Positions 1 to 13,984 of a DNA stretch of 64,000 bases are shown here, piece after piece (the stretch's first letter is position 1; each line of letters starts with the position of its first letter). The DNA is taken from positions 42,670,920 to 42,734,919 of the forward strand of contig LS997566.1 of NCBI GenBank assembly GCA_000469685.2, given 5' to 3'. This stretch comes from Haemonchus contortus (Eukaryota; Nematoda; Chromadorea; Rhabditida; Trichostrongylidae). The notes beneath the pieces are model-generated. The model ran no database searches and had not been told where the DNA came from. It saw only the letters and a list, made by a program, of their open reading frames with translations. The translations under genes and the position numbers were made by a program.

Positions 1-573
1 ATAAAACGACTTCACAGAAACCAGGAATGTTCCGTTGACATACGAGGATGGAAAAATCTTATAACCTCGGCTGCATACCGGAGAATTTTACCCATTCAAT
101 AGGCAGAGAGTTACCGAAAAAAAAGTCTGAAATATATATGAACTAGATGAGAAAGCATGAATCTTCACACAACTGGGAAATGGGAAATGGAAGCCTGCAC
201 AACTTATGTCCCCCAGATGAACAGAGCCACTCAGTGGAATAAATGGGTTGTAAGCTTCACTGCAACTTTAAATTGTTACTTACGAACACATCATGGACTT
301 CTCATTTTGAGGACTTTACATTGGTTGTTTCGATTATTTAGAGGTGCGGAACATATCGCAAACGCAAAAACCGAATAAAGGTGGCCTTCCTTTAGGAGAA
401 ACGAAGAGAAGGAAAAAAGAGAAAAAACGCTAAGAAACGTGCATTTGTGGGAGGAACTACGCAAAAAAAGAACTTTTGACGTCATTTTTTCGCATAATAT
501 CGACAAGTATAGTGCAAATGATGAAAGCATGACGAGAGAGACATTTATACGATTACATAGGCATGTAGGGCAG

Positions 574-606
574 ACACAAATACACACATACACACACACG
601 CACACC
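574..606. repeat. CA-rich simple repeat
   Basis: Imperfect (CA)n: ACACAAATACACACATACAC continuing through ACACACGCACACC. A short open frame across it is not a gene. Confidence 0.85.
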
Positions 607-609
607 TAC

Positions 610-745
610 AGCGAAACAACACCGCGACGGGATGGGAGCGGCCGCGGGGGGCGTCGTATCGATCGAAACGACACCGCATGGACAGCCCGCATGCGCGCTG
701 CGTTCATCCCCCGAAAAGGACCGTCGCCGACGGAATGACGTCATC
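610..745. other. CpG-rich stretch with CRE palindromes
   Basis: An island of CG dinucleotides (GGGAGCGGCCGCGGGGGGCG, ATGCGCGCTGCG) in otherwise AT-rich DNA. It ends with TGACGTCA at 736-743; another TGACGTCA is at 477-484. No gene could be recognised beside it. Confidence 0.5.
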
Positions 746-3700
746 GTCAGGAATCCCAGAATAGCCAAGGAATTGTCCTTTGGGAGCCTTGAGTAGTAGG
801 GAACAATAAAAGGTATCAGTAAGGATTGTCTGAATGGGTTAGTACCCTATCGCTTCAATTGCGAGGGATTCCGCCTTGAATTTGCCTCGGAAAACAAATG
901 CGGACGAGTTTTCCAACTTTTTTATCGTGTTTCTGAGGGACTTCTATGAATGCCTAGCTGAAGGGACCAGCCATTCTTTTCCTACTCAGCTGTGTTTTTA
1001 GTTAATAACATTAAATACCAGGGCAACTTGTTAGAAAAAGAATTTTTTTTTTAGAAAAACTAAGTGTATACTAAGGCCATAATTGTTAGGCTGATAATTT
1101 GTAAAAAAGGGCCGGTCATGGGTAAATTCCCTTTGTAAATATAGCGCCGAATGATGGACAGGTGTTGAATATGTTGATAAAACCTCACACCATCGTGTCC
1201 TGATGTGGTTCACCCAGAGCATGGCACTGTTCAAACCCCATATACAACCTAGAGACCCACTTATCTTATTATAATCCAAATAAACGACGAATATGTTCAC
1301 TACAAATTGTCTGATTTTAAGATTCAATAGAAAAAGCTACTCTGCTCAATGTTACTTTTCCTGGGTGCGAAAAAAGATAGCCAACAATCCCACTTGGTAG
1401 GGGAAGTGGGCAATGGCAACTATGAAGACCAAAACAAAATCCGTGCCTGAATTCTGGCAATTTTACTATTAACAGAGCTAGTTCAGAATAAAGTTATGCG
1501 TTGGAATGACTTGTGTTAACCGTGATTCGTCTGCGACCAGTACGCGTTATTTTTCGCCTAATAATAGGGTGGTAAAGAAGTGGGTGAACAGAAGCTCAGT
1601 TTGGGGATCATCTGACTGACCATTATTTTTATCGATCAGAAGGAGGTGGAGGAGAGTAGTACCAGGTGGGGCATTACCCCACGCATGATGCGGTGATCGA
1701 TTCTGGGATCGATATCCTGGAGCCATATGATTTACCCCTTCGTCCGGAGATTCAGCTCAGAAAAAAGATTATTTCGTCAACTCCCTAGTTTCTTCCCTGA
1801 AGAATGGAGATGCTCACCGAAACGGAAATTCAACAGGGAATCATTTTCTTACAGTAATGCAACTGTAGGTCCCAACCCGAACGAGTAATCGGGATGAAAC
1901 GTAATCCATTGGTTACCCACCCACCATTGCATTCTATCCCATCAAAGGTCCACTGTTATAATCCGATACTGAACTTTTGTTACTAGAAGAGGTGTGCGGG
2001 TTACAAAATATCCATTCGAATGGCTCTAGGATTTCGAATGGAAGCTGATTACGTGGCGCATACCAGGTCAAATTGTAAGGCGCCTCTTGATACTTCGTCC
2101 TTCAACAGGTCCGCCCTTGCTTTTGCCTTCACCTGAGCTTGTGCTTCTACCCATTTTCATCAACTTCCCGGAATAATTGCTACAGATTACTTGGAAGCTT
2201 TTTGCAAAGTGCATCTGAAAGTACTAATCACGACCGGGAAGGATGCCCCAATTTCGATTGGAATAGATTTCATAGGAAAGAAATCTGCTCAATCTTCGGA
2301 GCAGAAACTACCTTGAACTGCTTACGTGGGATTGGAGAGGCTGAGCGGTTTTTTCGCAATATGAAATTAAGCTGTGAGGCAATGAGAAGGGAACGGAATT
2401 CCAATTCCTCTTCAGGGAGAGAAAAAGGAAAACACAAAAAGTAGGGTAGAAATGAAATGGGGATTCGAACGGGCGGAAAATCCAATGCCTAGGAACTCAT
2501 AGTTCATAGCACTGTTCATCAATTCCCCTACTTTTACATCTTCAAAAACCTCTATTATGGGCATGGGCATCTTTACGAGTAAGCGTGGCTTCAGTTTGTC
2601 CCCAGGATTATCTCAAGACCAGTACCCGGACCACAACAGCACCCCCTCGTTGACAACCTCCACCAGTTCCATATCCTCCCCAGACTTCCTCACGACTCTT
2701 ACAACCACCTTCCAGCGTTCTCTCGGGAAGGTGTCTGCCAGGACTAGAACACTTCAAAAATGTTCTTCTCATCGTTGACTTCCATGGGCATGCCAAAACC
2801 GATACTTTTCCGTTCCTGTGAAAGTACACGAAAAGGTGAACGGTAAAAATCAACTGTTATCGCGTAACCGTGGGAGATAACAATCGAAGACATCGATCAC
2901 TTCCATGGAACGGCTATTTTTGGTACCATTTCCAACGGAATTAAAGCTCTCAAGAAACAAAAATTGTGAAAAATTCGTGAAAAATTTATTTATTCTACTT
3001 TAGTGAGCAAAAATGCCGTTCACCGCCGTTTCACCCCGGTTCTTGAGGGGCAAAGTGCTGTAGAGATTGAGTGGGAAGACTCAGATCTACCCTAGCTCCC
3101 ATGCCTCTCCCCATCGCCCATTTCTCACAGTCCCTGCTCACCTGAAAGTCACACCCCCAGCAGCAGATCTATCATGTGATTGTAGCCATTCCCAGGGTAT
3201 ACATAGTCCAATCTGTCAAAGATGATAGCTACGGCGAACTGGATGTGTATGTAAGGCGCTCAGGCTTGAAAAGTACCTCCGCTACGGGCTCTTCTAGAAG
3301 AAAGGAGGATATTTCAGATACTTCGAATGCTTCAGTTGGCGACTTAGGGAAAGAAAAGTGGGATAAACCTTTTTCACTGGAGGGGAACAACGACAGGGAA
3401 GGGAAGGAAGGCGGACGGGTCAATGGAAAGGTTGCATGCCCTGAGGATCAAATTCCCGGGACATGCAACCCAGGACGTGAGTGAGAAGTATACATAACGA
3501 ATGTAGGAATAGGGGTGTCCCGTTGATGTGATGTCGGTCCATGAGTTCGACAAATTTCTAATTGACGTAGTTTTTGGGCAATCCCCTTCCCTGCAGAATA
3601 CCTGTACTCGTGAATCACTCAGTCCTCCCCATGAATAGAAAACAATTTTTTGAATAAATTAGAATTCCAGTTTTTGATCGGAAACTAATTAATTCTACTG

Positions 3701-4954
3701 GTATTGCTGTCGTTTTCAAAAATTTTTGTATCACAGTTTGAGGTGTGTACCCTTGCTAGTGTAGGACGCCCAGCGACATAGTGGAGGTAGGTAAGTGGAA
3801 ACGTCACAGTAATCACACGGCTATTGTGAAGCTGGCCTCCTATGGAGTCTGCTTAAACGGATTTTCCTTGGCAACCATTCCGAGGCTGGGCACGATTACA
3901 GAAATCGTTCAGTTTGGGACTGGTACTCAGGAGAGGTAGGCAGCCGCAAGTTCCTGAGCACCAGTCAAGGGCTAGATGGTCCAGACATAGGCACAATGTC
4001 ACACAATCGAGTAATTCTCTGATTTTGAAAGTAGGTAGAATGCATGGCTCACTCTAAAGAGAGTCACTCATTAGATACCAAGTGCTACATGTTCTACCCT
4101 AAAAGACGGATGTTCGGAGGAATAGGAAAGAAAGGCAGCTGAACAAGGAGGTGGGATAATGGAGGGCAGCTAAAAAACCGTTACCGCCTTATTCGTTGGT
4201 GTCATATGAGTAACAAAAAGTTCCAGTGGTAACCATGGCGAACAATGAATGCTGCAAAAAACACCATGCAATACAATCTCATGGCCATTTCCAATTCCCT
4301 GGACCGAGTCAAAGACTTAGACTGCAGGAAATGCGGAATTTGTTTGTCTCAAAGCGTTTCACTGACAGAAAATCGTTCCACAAACGAGCGAGTGCGACAT
4401 TCCAACGAGGACGCATGCGAAAACATCCGATTCTGGAACCCCCTACCCCTCTCCCCCACGTGATTCGATTCGAGCTTCCATCGAAAGAGAAAGGATTGAT
4501 TCGCTCAAATTCCAGTTTGCCCCGTTTAGAAGTCTAGAGCGCCGTAGCGTCCTTGTACCTTGACCTTTCCCCACTTCCACAAACGGACTACCAGCGTAGG
4601 CATGTTGTTTGTTAGTTTATGGTAATTATTTCTCCAAAGTCTATGACACATTCGAAAAACGCCCCCGTCGTGTAGAGGCTCTTCGTCACTTACATACATA
4701 AGTTGCCTGGGAGGGTAAAAAAAAGCTCCCGAACATAGGCTGAGTTGTACAAGTCGTTGATTGCGTCAAATAAGAATTTGAGTGAAACTACGATTCTATT
4801 GTAAATGACAGTCAAATTCATGGCGTACCCACATTCAGAATCAACGGCATTTGAAATACGGTAGATCGTCACACAGCTTATAGAGAACTCGAATGAGCTT
4901 TCCATGATGTAGAATTCTTGAGGTCATCTAGCGCTGATCATTCCCGTTCCGTTC

Positions 4955-5355
4955 TTGGAATGCGCCCCGCATTCGACTTTTATTCAGAATATAGTATGTA
5001 GTGTACTGAATGCGTATGTGGCCCATACAGTGAGAGCGGCCAATGATGGTACGAGTCAGCGCCTTTGTTTCTTAGACGAGTTTGCTAGAAATTAACTGGC
5101 CACAGAGGGATGGAAAGCTCGATTGGCCTGGGCGGTTATCTATTCAGGATGATCTCTGCATCGTGCGTGGCCTGACAACCTGGGCCTGACGCTGGTACCG
5201 ATTCCATTTTTGCAATTTTTGTAATGCATGAAATTACCTCGGCAAGGATCGAACTCGCACTCGCTGTAAGTGCAGACGTGAGCCTTCACTCTTATCCATC
5301 CGGCTATCACGACCTGCGCGTGTGGTAATGATTCATGTGCCACTAAACCACCTAT
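4955..5355 (-). mobile_element. SINE-A copy interrupted by another tRNA-like repeat
   Basis: The 3' part (GAATGCGTATGTGGCCCATA, TGCGCCCCGCATTCGACTT) is at 4955-5160 and a head-like GGTGGTTTAGTGGCACATGA is at the far end near 5355. Between them, about 5195-5310, lies a second tRNA-like unit on the minus strand (TAGCCGGATGGATAAGAG, then GAGTTCGATCC). The exact junctions are uncertain. Confidence 0.6.
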
Positions 5356-6637
5356 GCCCTTTCGAGTTATAATAAAGACTATAATAATTAATTGAGTCAA
5401 CTCTTCAGGAATATTCTGCTACGTTAGAACCCAAAGGCATCCTCCTGGACATCGCTTTGGGATTGTAAGCAGATAAAACAAGCAGAAAAGTTACCTAGCA
5501 TAGTTTTGTGAAACTGAAGGGATTTACATTCAGAATTTCCAGTCGCTATGAGCACGATTCCCACGTTTTCTCTAGTCTCTTGATGGCTGCCAGAGTAACG
5601 TGAGAAGCAAAAAGTCTGACTTTTCCCAGGCCAGGTGAGAAAATGCTTTAGCGACAGAGAATGAAGGCAATTCAGCAGAAGTAGAGAAGCAATACCAATT
5701 CGCATTCTTGAAAGGAATTCAAATAAGTGATTCATGGGACGGATTTGAGAGCTCAGGAATGAAGCGCTAGCCCATCAATAGAACAGCATGGAGCATGATG
5801 ATTCGCTTACACTATTTTATTTTGATAATTTGGTAAATATGAGAGAGAAGAGAAAAAATCGAGTTCAGGTAATGTATTCTGTTTGTTGGCCGAATTCTAC
5901 CTAGAAAAAACAAAATAAATTTATAGAGAAGCTGAGAGCACACCCCCGACTGGTAATCCCTCCTACAATTGGACGTGTTAGCCCTGGGATCTTAACTTGC
6001 GATCAAACAGAGTGACATGTTAAATTCGAAGTGCTGCAGTAGTGGAAGTAGTGCAGACAGGTAGAAACAAGTTATATCGACGGATAAAAAGTTATATTGA
6101 CAGGAATGAACTCGTCAAACGCCCAATTCTGGCTTATAATCATACTTTCCAATCTACAGGGAGGAAAAGGCCTTCCATTTTGAAGTTTTCGTATTTTTTG
6201 GGTCCATTTTCCAGTGATAAAACCATTTATCTGGGGAAAAACCCCTTTGACCGGGTTATCATACCGACTTCCTTTGGAGGTATCCGGAACTGTTAGTTTT
6301 CGACATAACGCGATAGAAAGGGGGACATATCAACGAAGGGTGATAGCGAGAGGAAAGGTGCGGTCGATGTTGGCACATCTGCTACTTGACGGTTCAAGTG
6401 TGACCGTTGCATGTTCGATGTTGCATTAATATTTACAAAAAGCAACTATTCTTCTTCTTCCCTCTATACATGACCTATCAGCAAAAGAGACGGGAAATCA
6501 TCAAGGAACCAATTTTTAACCACCCAGAAAGCTGAGTCATTGATGATAAGGTGAAGATCGGGCGGAAAAGGGGTAGTTCCAAGAAGAGCACTACCTACAG
6601 ATACGGATTTACAGATTAGGTCCCTGATTCATATAGC

Positions 6638-7010
6638 CCATGCCAACCAAGCCTTACATCCTTTAGGATCTACAAGGTACTAGGTAACGGGAGGCGGGCG
6701 TTGTGTAGTCGATCCGCCGCGCGCGGCTGTCGCGGACTAGTTGCCTCATTATAACAGCTCTAGCGTTCTTCTTATAGCTCAATCCCTATGCGATTATTAC
6801 TTTTGGCATGATTCTACTGTTACTTCTTTTGTTCCTGTACTTCTTACTTGCTTCTGCATTCTGCTACGGGGCGCTTCGCGCGCGGTGTCTCCTCGTCGCG
6901 ACGCGACACTTTCGTTTCTACGGCACCACACCACTAAGTATAATAACTGGTACCAGACCCTGTTGGGAGGACAAATACACTGAAATGCATCACAACTAGC
7001 CCCACAAATC
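6638..7010 (+). mobile_element. SINE-A copy split by MITE copy 1
   Basis: Left part CCAACCAAGCCTTACATCC (6638-6688) and right part ACTGGTACCAGACCCTGTTG onward (6934-7010) match adjacent portions of the reference SINE. The MITE at 6689-6933 separates them. Confidence 0.65.
6689..6933 (+). mobile_element. MITE family M, copy 1 (nested in a SINE)
   Basis: About 245 bp, starting GGGAGGCGGGCG and ending GGCACCACACC, with the family's internal GC-rich marks GATCCGCCGCGCGCGGCTG near the 5' side and TCGCGACGCGACAC near the 3' side. No coding capacity. The flanks CTAGGTAAC and CTAAGTATA are a decayed 9-bp target duplication (6 of 9 match). SINE-A sequence resumes on both sides. Confidence 0.75.
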
Positions 7011-7014
7011 AACG

Positions 7015-9570
7015 AATAGGCCTAATACCCATGCAAACGTGATAACGATATAATGAAATCCGAATGACTGGGCTTATTTCATTTCCATCTCGGAGTAAAA
7101 TCACCCCATTCCATGATACATTCTTAAAGGCCTGTCCACGATAATTTTGATATACCCATTTTCAGCAGTAAAGGGTAGGCATAGGTTGGGAATAATTCTT
7201 CGGTAGTGAATAAACTGAACAAGTTCGCCCACTTTGAAAAAGATGAGGTTTTCTAAAAGTAGAAGAAATAGAGGATGGACGAGCTTCCCACGAAGGAAAT
7301 AACATGGAAGGGGTGTTCGGACGAGATGTCAGTCGTTGCTTTTACACAAATAGCTGACTACAGCCTACATGGGTTCTCTTGTGACCGGTGCAGCCTCTAC
7401 AACGCCGATGAAACTCGTCCACGCATCTTCGGTCAATCTTTGAGCCTTTATAACGCCTTATCTAGGCCGTTTTAGGACCTTGTAAAGTCAGATATCGTAT
7501 AAGAAGGAGCCCCAAATTCATCCTGTGGAGGAAATCTCAGGAACCATTCTTATCGTAAACTGTGCCTTCAAATGGATTCAGTTTCTACAACTATGAATAG
7601 GTCGATACCCACGAATTCGAGTATCTCTACTAAAATTTAGCGATCGATGGGAAACTGATCAACGAAATCCTACTATTCCTTTCATTTTTTCATATCTAAT
7701 AATGAAGTGACAGGGAAAATTATCTAGAAAAGAAAAAAAATATTATTTCCTAGACTGCGATGCAGACGAGAGGAGGAAAGGGTGCATTTGTGCAGAAAAA
7801 ATTTCGGCATGAACAGGTTCTCCTTCTCTACGAAATGGGTAGAAGATTAAAGTGGACGGGACGATTCAGAGAGCGATTTTTAAAGATGTGGAATTAATTC
7901 AAATAAAAATTCAAATCGGGGTTCAATAGCAGTAAAAAAGGGAGTGGTCAGGAGGATGAGCGACCCTGTCTATTTTTGTAACTTCCAAAAAACATGACGT
8001 TCTTTTTTTGATGTTAGCAAAAATCAGATGACCAAAACATTGCCAATCCCGTACTTCCCGTGGTGGCCGAATAGAAGTAATGGCCAAGTTTATGATGGAA
8101 GCGATCGCAAACATTCGGTGACCCTCGTTGCTTACAGTTGGCTGTGGGGCAATACCAAAAAATAATAATAAGCACAAAAAACAATTCCGGGGTTCCCGAG
8201 GAAAGGTGGTATGAAGTATGCGGCAACGCGAACGCGGTTCCGAAAGCGATTCAATTTCGGGGATGGAGCCCAGAGGAGTCGCAGAGGGATTCGGGTTGAC
8301 TTCGTTACTCTCACCGGGAGTTCGCGATCGATAAGCGGCTAACCCCCGGAAGAAATGTTGGCAAAATGGAGAAGAAGAAGATGACTGACGACCGAAGAAA
8401 TGAATGGAATCGGTGGAGTCCAGAATGATTCATGACACAGTCAACTACCAGAAATGCAAAACAACTGATCATGTGAACTAACTATATGTCGGCAACCCCG
8501 GCGCTTTGCAATCAGCGCTCAATCGACTGTTAAAGGCGACGGGCGAGGTGGTGGCATCGATGATGACGACTAAACTGGAACGAAACACACACATGTTGGC
8601 ATGGGAAGGCCAATAACGCATGGAGAACTGACAACAAGTGAAGTTGCAGTGGAAAACAGCTGTGAGCCGAAGAAATGCCACTTGAAATCGGCCGGTCAGC
8701 TTTGCAGTATAGACAGAAACTCGCTATGTCATAGGGAATTGCAGTGTCTTGCAGAGGAATTACCAGAATCCGCATTAACAGCTTGCAAAAACGTCATCTG
8801 GGGATTCCAGGAAAGATTTGGGGATTAGAGGTGGCTCCACTCCGCCTTAGGAAGATATGTTTGGCGAAGAGGTGGAAGTTACCGCAAACTCGTCCAAGAG
8901 GTGAAAGAGTAGCTCGAGAAATTGAAGTCATCAGTAATGAGAAAAGTTCGAACGTCTAGTCGGAGGTCAGGTAACCATATTTGTTCTTTAAGACGACCTC
9001 GTCATCAATTGGAAGATTCTAGAAGGTTGAAATGCCCAGGTAGTCGAAGTGGGGAAGCGATCCACGGGCCAAGCAAGTGATACCGGCATATTTTACCATT
9101 GCGCCTTAGCGCAACACGTTCAATTGAGTCCTAAGAGATGAAAATTTCAGAAAAATGGAAGCTGCAAAGGAAAAAACGACCGGCTCAATGGTTGCTAAAG
9201 CAAACTCTGACAGTCTCTCGTTCGAGAAAAATCAATCCACGATGACTCAACAACTGGTAGTGTGGCAACGGGAACGGGGGACTTTTTCTATGGCAGTTTA
9301 CAATTTGATACATCACGAGGTCGATACATAAAGCTACTGACCTCGTCATAAAACCAGGCTGGTATCGCTGTTAATCGCTGGATCCTGGTTAGTTGAACTA
9401 GTTCGGAGGGATTCCCCGTGCTAAAGGGACGACCCTATGCAACTAACACCTACGCTACTATCTGATCGCAGCAAATGCACGCCAATTTTCACCTTTTTTG
9501 AATACAAATCGAAACAAATAAACAAAGACCAAAAGGGAAAAATGAAAAGGGATAAGTAAACAAAAAACAA
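7015..9570. other. No supported gene
   Basis: AT-rich spacer. A GC-rich stretch near 8220-8350 and overlapping short frames at 8480-8960 show no family motif and no convincing splice chain. Confidence 0.45.
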
Positions 9571-9574
9571 ACAT

Positions 9575-9655
9575 GGTTGGCAATTTATGGACAAAACTTC
9601 AAGTACGGGTTCGAGTCTCGTCCAAGACTGAAGTTTTGTCCATAAACCGTCAACC
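9575..9655. repeat. SINE-B fold-back copy
   Basis: TTTATGGACAAAACTTCA (9584-9601) and its exact reverse complement (9629-9646) flank a B-box-like GGGTTCGAGTCTCG. The outer bases extend the arms to 27 bp with three differences. The arm sequence is the conserved stretch after the B-box of SINE-B, present here on both sides. Confidence 0.75.
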
Positions 9656-10624
9656 TCGTGAGACTTTCGGAAAGCGTACTGCGGCGATAAACAGCACTTA
9701 ACAAAACATCAGGGCAAAAAAAGTAAACAAATAAACAACAGAAACGAAGGATAACTTGTGGCGCAATTGACTCTTGAGATTGAGGATTTTCGGTATCTGA
9801 GGCGACGATAGAACTTTTTCAACTGAACAGGCGATGGAGAGATAAAAAAGAAGTTGGTGTCCGCGAAGTCGTCAGGAATGTGCCATGAATTCAACTCAAG
9901 AGCAAGATCATGTAAGGCTTGGAATATCTAGCTCACCTAGAAGTCAATAAATAGCTTACAATTAGTATGCCTCATCTTTTGATAATTATAAACTGGAGGA
10001 AAGAAGGAGCGATCCGCTACGATGGTTTTTTGGGTAGGAAGTTTCCCTTATCGGCGATGTTTCTTCGCTTCCCCAAGGTGAAGGTGAGAAAACGCCAGTG
10101 GAATGAGCTGTTTAGTAGTTCATCGGAGGGATGCTTTAGTCTTGAGCCTCTTCTGGACCTGCCGCGAAGAAGATCTGAGCAGAAATTCCGAGGTCATAAT
10201 CTCAATCCCAATAGCTGGAGGGGTTTATGGATAGAGAAAAAGCAGCTCGGCAGTTAGGCATAAGCGTGTTTGTTATCAATTGCTTAGGTTGGCATAAACT
10301 TAATTGCCTTTTTGGTTCGGGATACGTGGCGCTCCACCCATAACGACACCTCATCAATATGGCCTCCTTTCGCTCTCCGGATAGGTTCACAGCCTCTGCT
10401 CAGCGACAGCTTCATGCTCGGATGGATTGTTTTGTACAGTGAATACTACAAACTTCAGAAGGGCAATGGCTGGCGAAATAATGCTCGAACAGGGTAGGTA
10501 GGAACGGTGCCGATTTCACTTTACCCTTTCCTTTTTTCAGCACAAAAAAGGCACTCCACTTCCGACGCTAATACAGTAGTTTAGTTTCTGTGAAAGAAAA
10601 ACTATTTATTATTACGTAAGTCAT

Positions 10625-10735
10625 GGCTGCAACCAAGAGTGCAGACGAAATTTTATCGAAGACTAGCAGGGGTTTGAGTCCCGTGTGGGACCGAAAGCTT
10701 TGTCCATCCGTTCTAAGATGCTCAGTGAGAGTCTG
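10625..10735 (+). repeat. SINE-B copy, diverged
   Basis: GGGTTTGAGTCCCGTGTGGG followed by CCGAAAGCTTTGTCCATCC is the B-box plus conserved block of SINE-B. The upstream head is poorly conserved. Confidence 0.55.
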
Positions 10736-12049
10736 GAGAGTGGCATACTTCTTATAGGTTGATTAATGCTGGCTATTGAAAGTGCGTCTGCTTTAGGAGG
10801 AGCTCTCTTTGGGAGGTGCTCCGATGAGGACATGAACACTCAGAAATGGAAACAAAAACCATGGGAAGTATAGAAAAAAGATGGAAAAGCGTAAGTGCAG
10901 CGAAGATAGGAGATTAGCTCAGCGGGAGCCTACCACTTGGAAGAGTGTTCCTTTATTCTGACGTCCCGATGGTCCCATGAATTTCAGCCAGTGATAAGTC
11001 CTCATGCCTGGTATCGGAAATGCGCTACTTTGGACCTTCCGTTTCGGCCCTTTAAGGCTGAGGCTGAAGATGATTTTAGGAACACTCGTCTAGCTTGTGC
11101 TTAAGAGATGCCTGTACCATCGAAGGCAAGTATCGAGCAGCATGATTCATAAACAATAAAGGCTTCTCCAAAACCCTCCCCTATGGCAACTCTGTGAATA
11201 TGTTTCAAACGACGATGCCTCTACCCAGCGTGCAATTTTCGTTTCCATCGCTCCGAGGCCTACCCATAGACCTACACTCTACAGTTCGAAAAAAGAAAAG
11301 GTGTTCAAAGAACTCTGAAATTTCATCTCGGTGCTCTACACGAATACATACAATTCCTTCCAAAGCCATAAGTACTAATCTGATTCTTCGCCTCGTCTGA
11401 CCTGAAGACGATTGGGGAACCCTCGGGGAGGGATGCTTTTATTAGCTCGGGATTAGAACGCTGCCTTTTCCCTTTTAAAAAAAAAAGGGCCTAAAAGACT
11501 CGAAAGCTATGGAGGTAAAGACGTACGCCAAGCCATCAACGGTTTCATATGTATGATGAAGTGTTGTGAGTAATGTTATCGTAAGATTTACACGTGGTAC
11601 ACAATAAACAATCCCAATAAACAATGCGAGAGCCGTTAATCTGTTGTGGATTTTTCCTAGCAAACAATGCATATGTCAACAACACTATTTACTACATTGT
11701 CGTTGGCTTATTCCAGGAAGTTCGCGTCATTGTTCCATGAAGTATTTCCGGATTTCCACTTGAAGGAACTCAGAATTGCTTCGATTTGAATGGCTTAAGC
11801 GTGAAAACCGAATGCTTCACGGTCAACCTATACTCACAGTATTGCTTTTTGCTTGACATTCGCTGAGTCAGGGCCCATAAGTAGCAAAAGAAACCGAGTA
11901 CAAAGTTGTGGATGAATTAGAGCAGAAGAAGTTCGTGTAAAAAGTGATAAATTGGAGTAAATTTTCAAAGTAACATTAGGCACTCCCAACAGCTGCTGAG
12001 AGTGCAGTTGGCTAATATGAAGGGAGAAGCATTTTAACTGTGAACAGTT

Positions 12050-12302
12050 CCAGGGTGCGCCACGCATCCGAATTCAATTCAGAATCGTGAGTGAGTTTTG
12101 AATGCGTATGTTGCCTGTATAATGACTTGTGGTGGCCAGCCGATGCACAAGTGAGTACTTTTATCCTCCCAGACGAGTCAGATGCCTATAAGGTGACCTG
12201 AATAGGATGAAAGCTTCGACCTGAACGGATATCGATCCAAAATTCGAACCCGAGACTATGCTTCTGTAGTGGCGCGTCACTTGCCACTACACCACCTCCG
12301 TT
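12050..12302 (-). mobile_element. SINE-A copy
   Basis: Reverse-strand copy with the head CGGAGGTGGTGTAGTGGCAA at 12302 and the B-box GGGTTCGAATTTTGG. Body and 3' portion run down to about 12050. Moderately diverged; no clear target duplication. Confidence 0.8.
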
Positions 12303-13984
12303 TATGATTAAAATAAGCAAAAAGATAAAAGGATGAAAGGCAATAAGTTTGGGTGGAAAAGAACGTGGGTATGAAGGAACAGGAGCAGCTCATGGAGAAA
12401 AAACGTCAAGCCAATATTTTCCTATTTAGTTGCATAGGATCAACTAGAAAAGTAAAGTACTATAAGAGCACCGATTCTCGGTAGCAAAGGTCTAGGTCCT
12501 GCCTGGAATCGATTTCTAGAGGAAGCAAAAAGTACTCACACAATATCTTCTATAAATCAGAACCAAAATGTACGAACAGCCGGGTAAGAAGGGGCGAGGA
12601 CGTAAAAAGGTGCTGTTAAGGAGGGGAACACAGAGGAGAGAAAGTTTGATTGCCGAGTTTATGTGCTTCGCACTACACGAAACACGATGCTGCTTACGAA
12701 GATAACGAGTTCCTCCGATCACGTTCAACATAAAGTTTTTTCTTTGAAGTGTACAACCATGGTGGGTCTACAAACGATTAGCATGGCTGCTAGGATTTCT
12801 GATAACATTTGGTCATAAGGTCCGAATGTCTGTCGAGTAATGAGCCAGGCTTTGGGGTGGTGCCAAAAGGATTGCCCACATGACGGCTTCGATTTACTTT
12901 TATTGCGACTAGAATGCCCCTGATGACCAAGAAGGCTAAGAAGGAACAGAGTACAAGCCATCGCTACACATGCTGATAGCAGATGAGAAACAAGAAGTCA
13001 CTATTCTGTTCTTGACTCTGAGGAGTTGGCTTCGTCAAATGAGCGTGGCCCGTGATAAAAAGGGAGTTTTTCCTGGAACAAGTGGAGAATTTAGCAGGTT
13101 ACTGTAAAGATCCGCTTATCCGAAGTGTCAGTTAGCTAATTCGAGCTGGTTCTATATCAGTCACCGTGCTCAGCTGGTCATGAGAGGCTTAGTACGTACG
13201 TCAGGATGATGCTGTTATTTCGGGCCGACATTTCACCTTAAGCTTGGTATCCCCTAAATATAACCTAGGCATCAGACGATTAGTGAATCCCATACTTCTA
13301 CCAAGTGTGAAGAGCTCAAGAAATATCTAAGCAAAAAAGAAGGTGCCAAAATAGAAAAAGATGGGAATTCTGGAAGCTTTCGCGTTGTTTTACTGAAAAA
13401 AATTGAAAAATCAATATATTTCACCGGATATCGGATCTATAGCGATGACAAAACAAACAACAAAATCGTCCAGCGATCGAATACGTGATCAGATAGATCT
13501 CAGGGCCACCCACAGCTGGACGCATTTGAGAGATGAGATAGCGTGTCCATGACGGAGGGCTAATGGAACTGTAATAAACCTCAATCGTCCGACAATCCCA
13601 CCGCTCAATGTTGAGCCACATCGACTGCTATGTATACTGGGCCAACCGAACGGGGACAAAGGGCTCGACATGGAGTGCCCCTCATCTTTGGGCCCAATTC
13701 AGAGTTGTGGATGAATTGGGAGGCCCATGGGAGTTACATAACGAACTACGCTGATGATAAATGAGGTCACAATTCTTTGCCACCCACAATGACGCACTTT
13801 AGTGGAGATTATCAGTGAAGGGTCTGGTGGGCTCCCACTTGAGTTTGATCGTACTATAGTCTATCCAGGCTGACGGAGAAGCTAGCAACTATTCCACCAC
13901 TCTCCCACACAACTTGTTGAGGTGCTATCCAAGAATGTGATTAAAGTCGTTCTAATGGATGATCGAAGTTCAAATCTCCTAGCG

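Larger units (their letters stand above)
1..4950. other. No supported gene
   Basis: Apart from the CA repeat and the CpG-rich stretch, I see only short open frames of about 60-100 codons with no recognisable domain and no exon chain. The composition is typical intergenic DNA. Confidence 0.5.
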
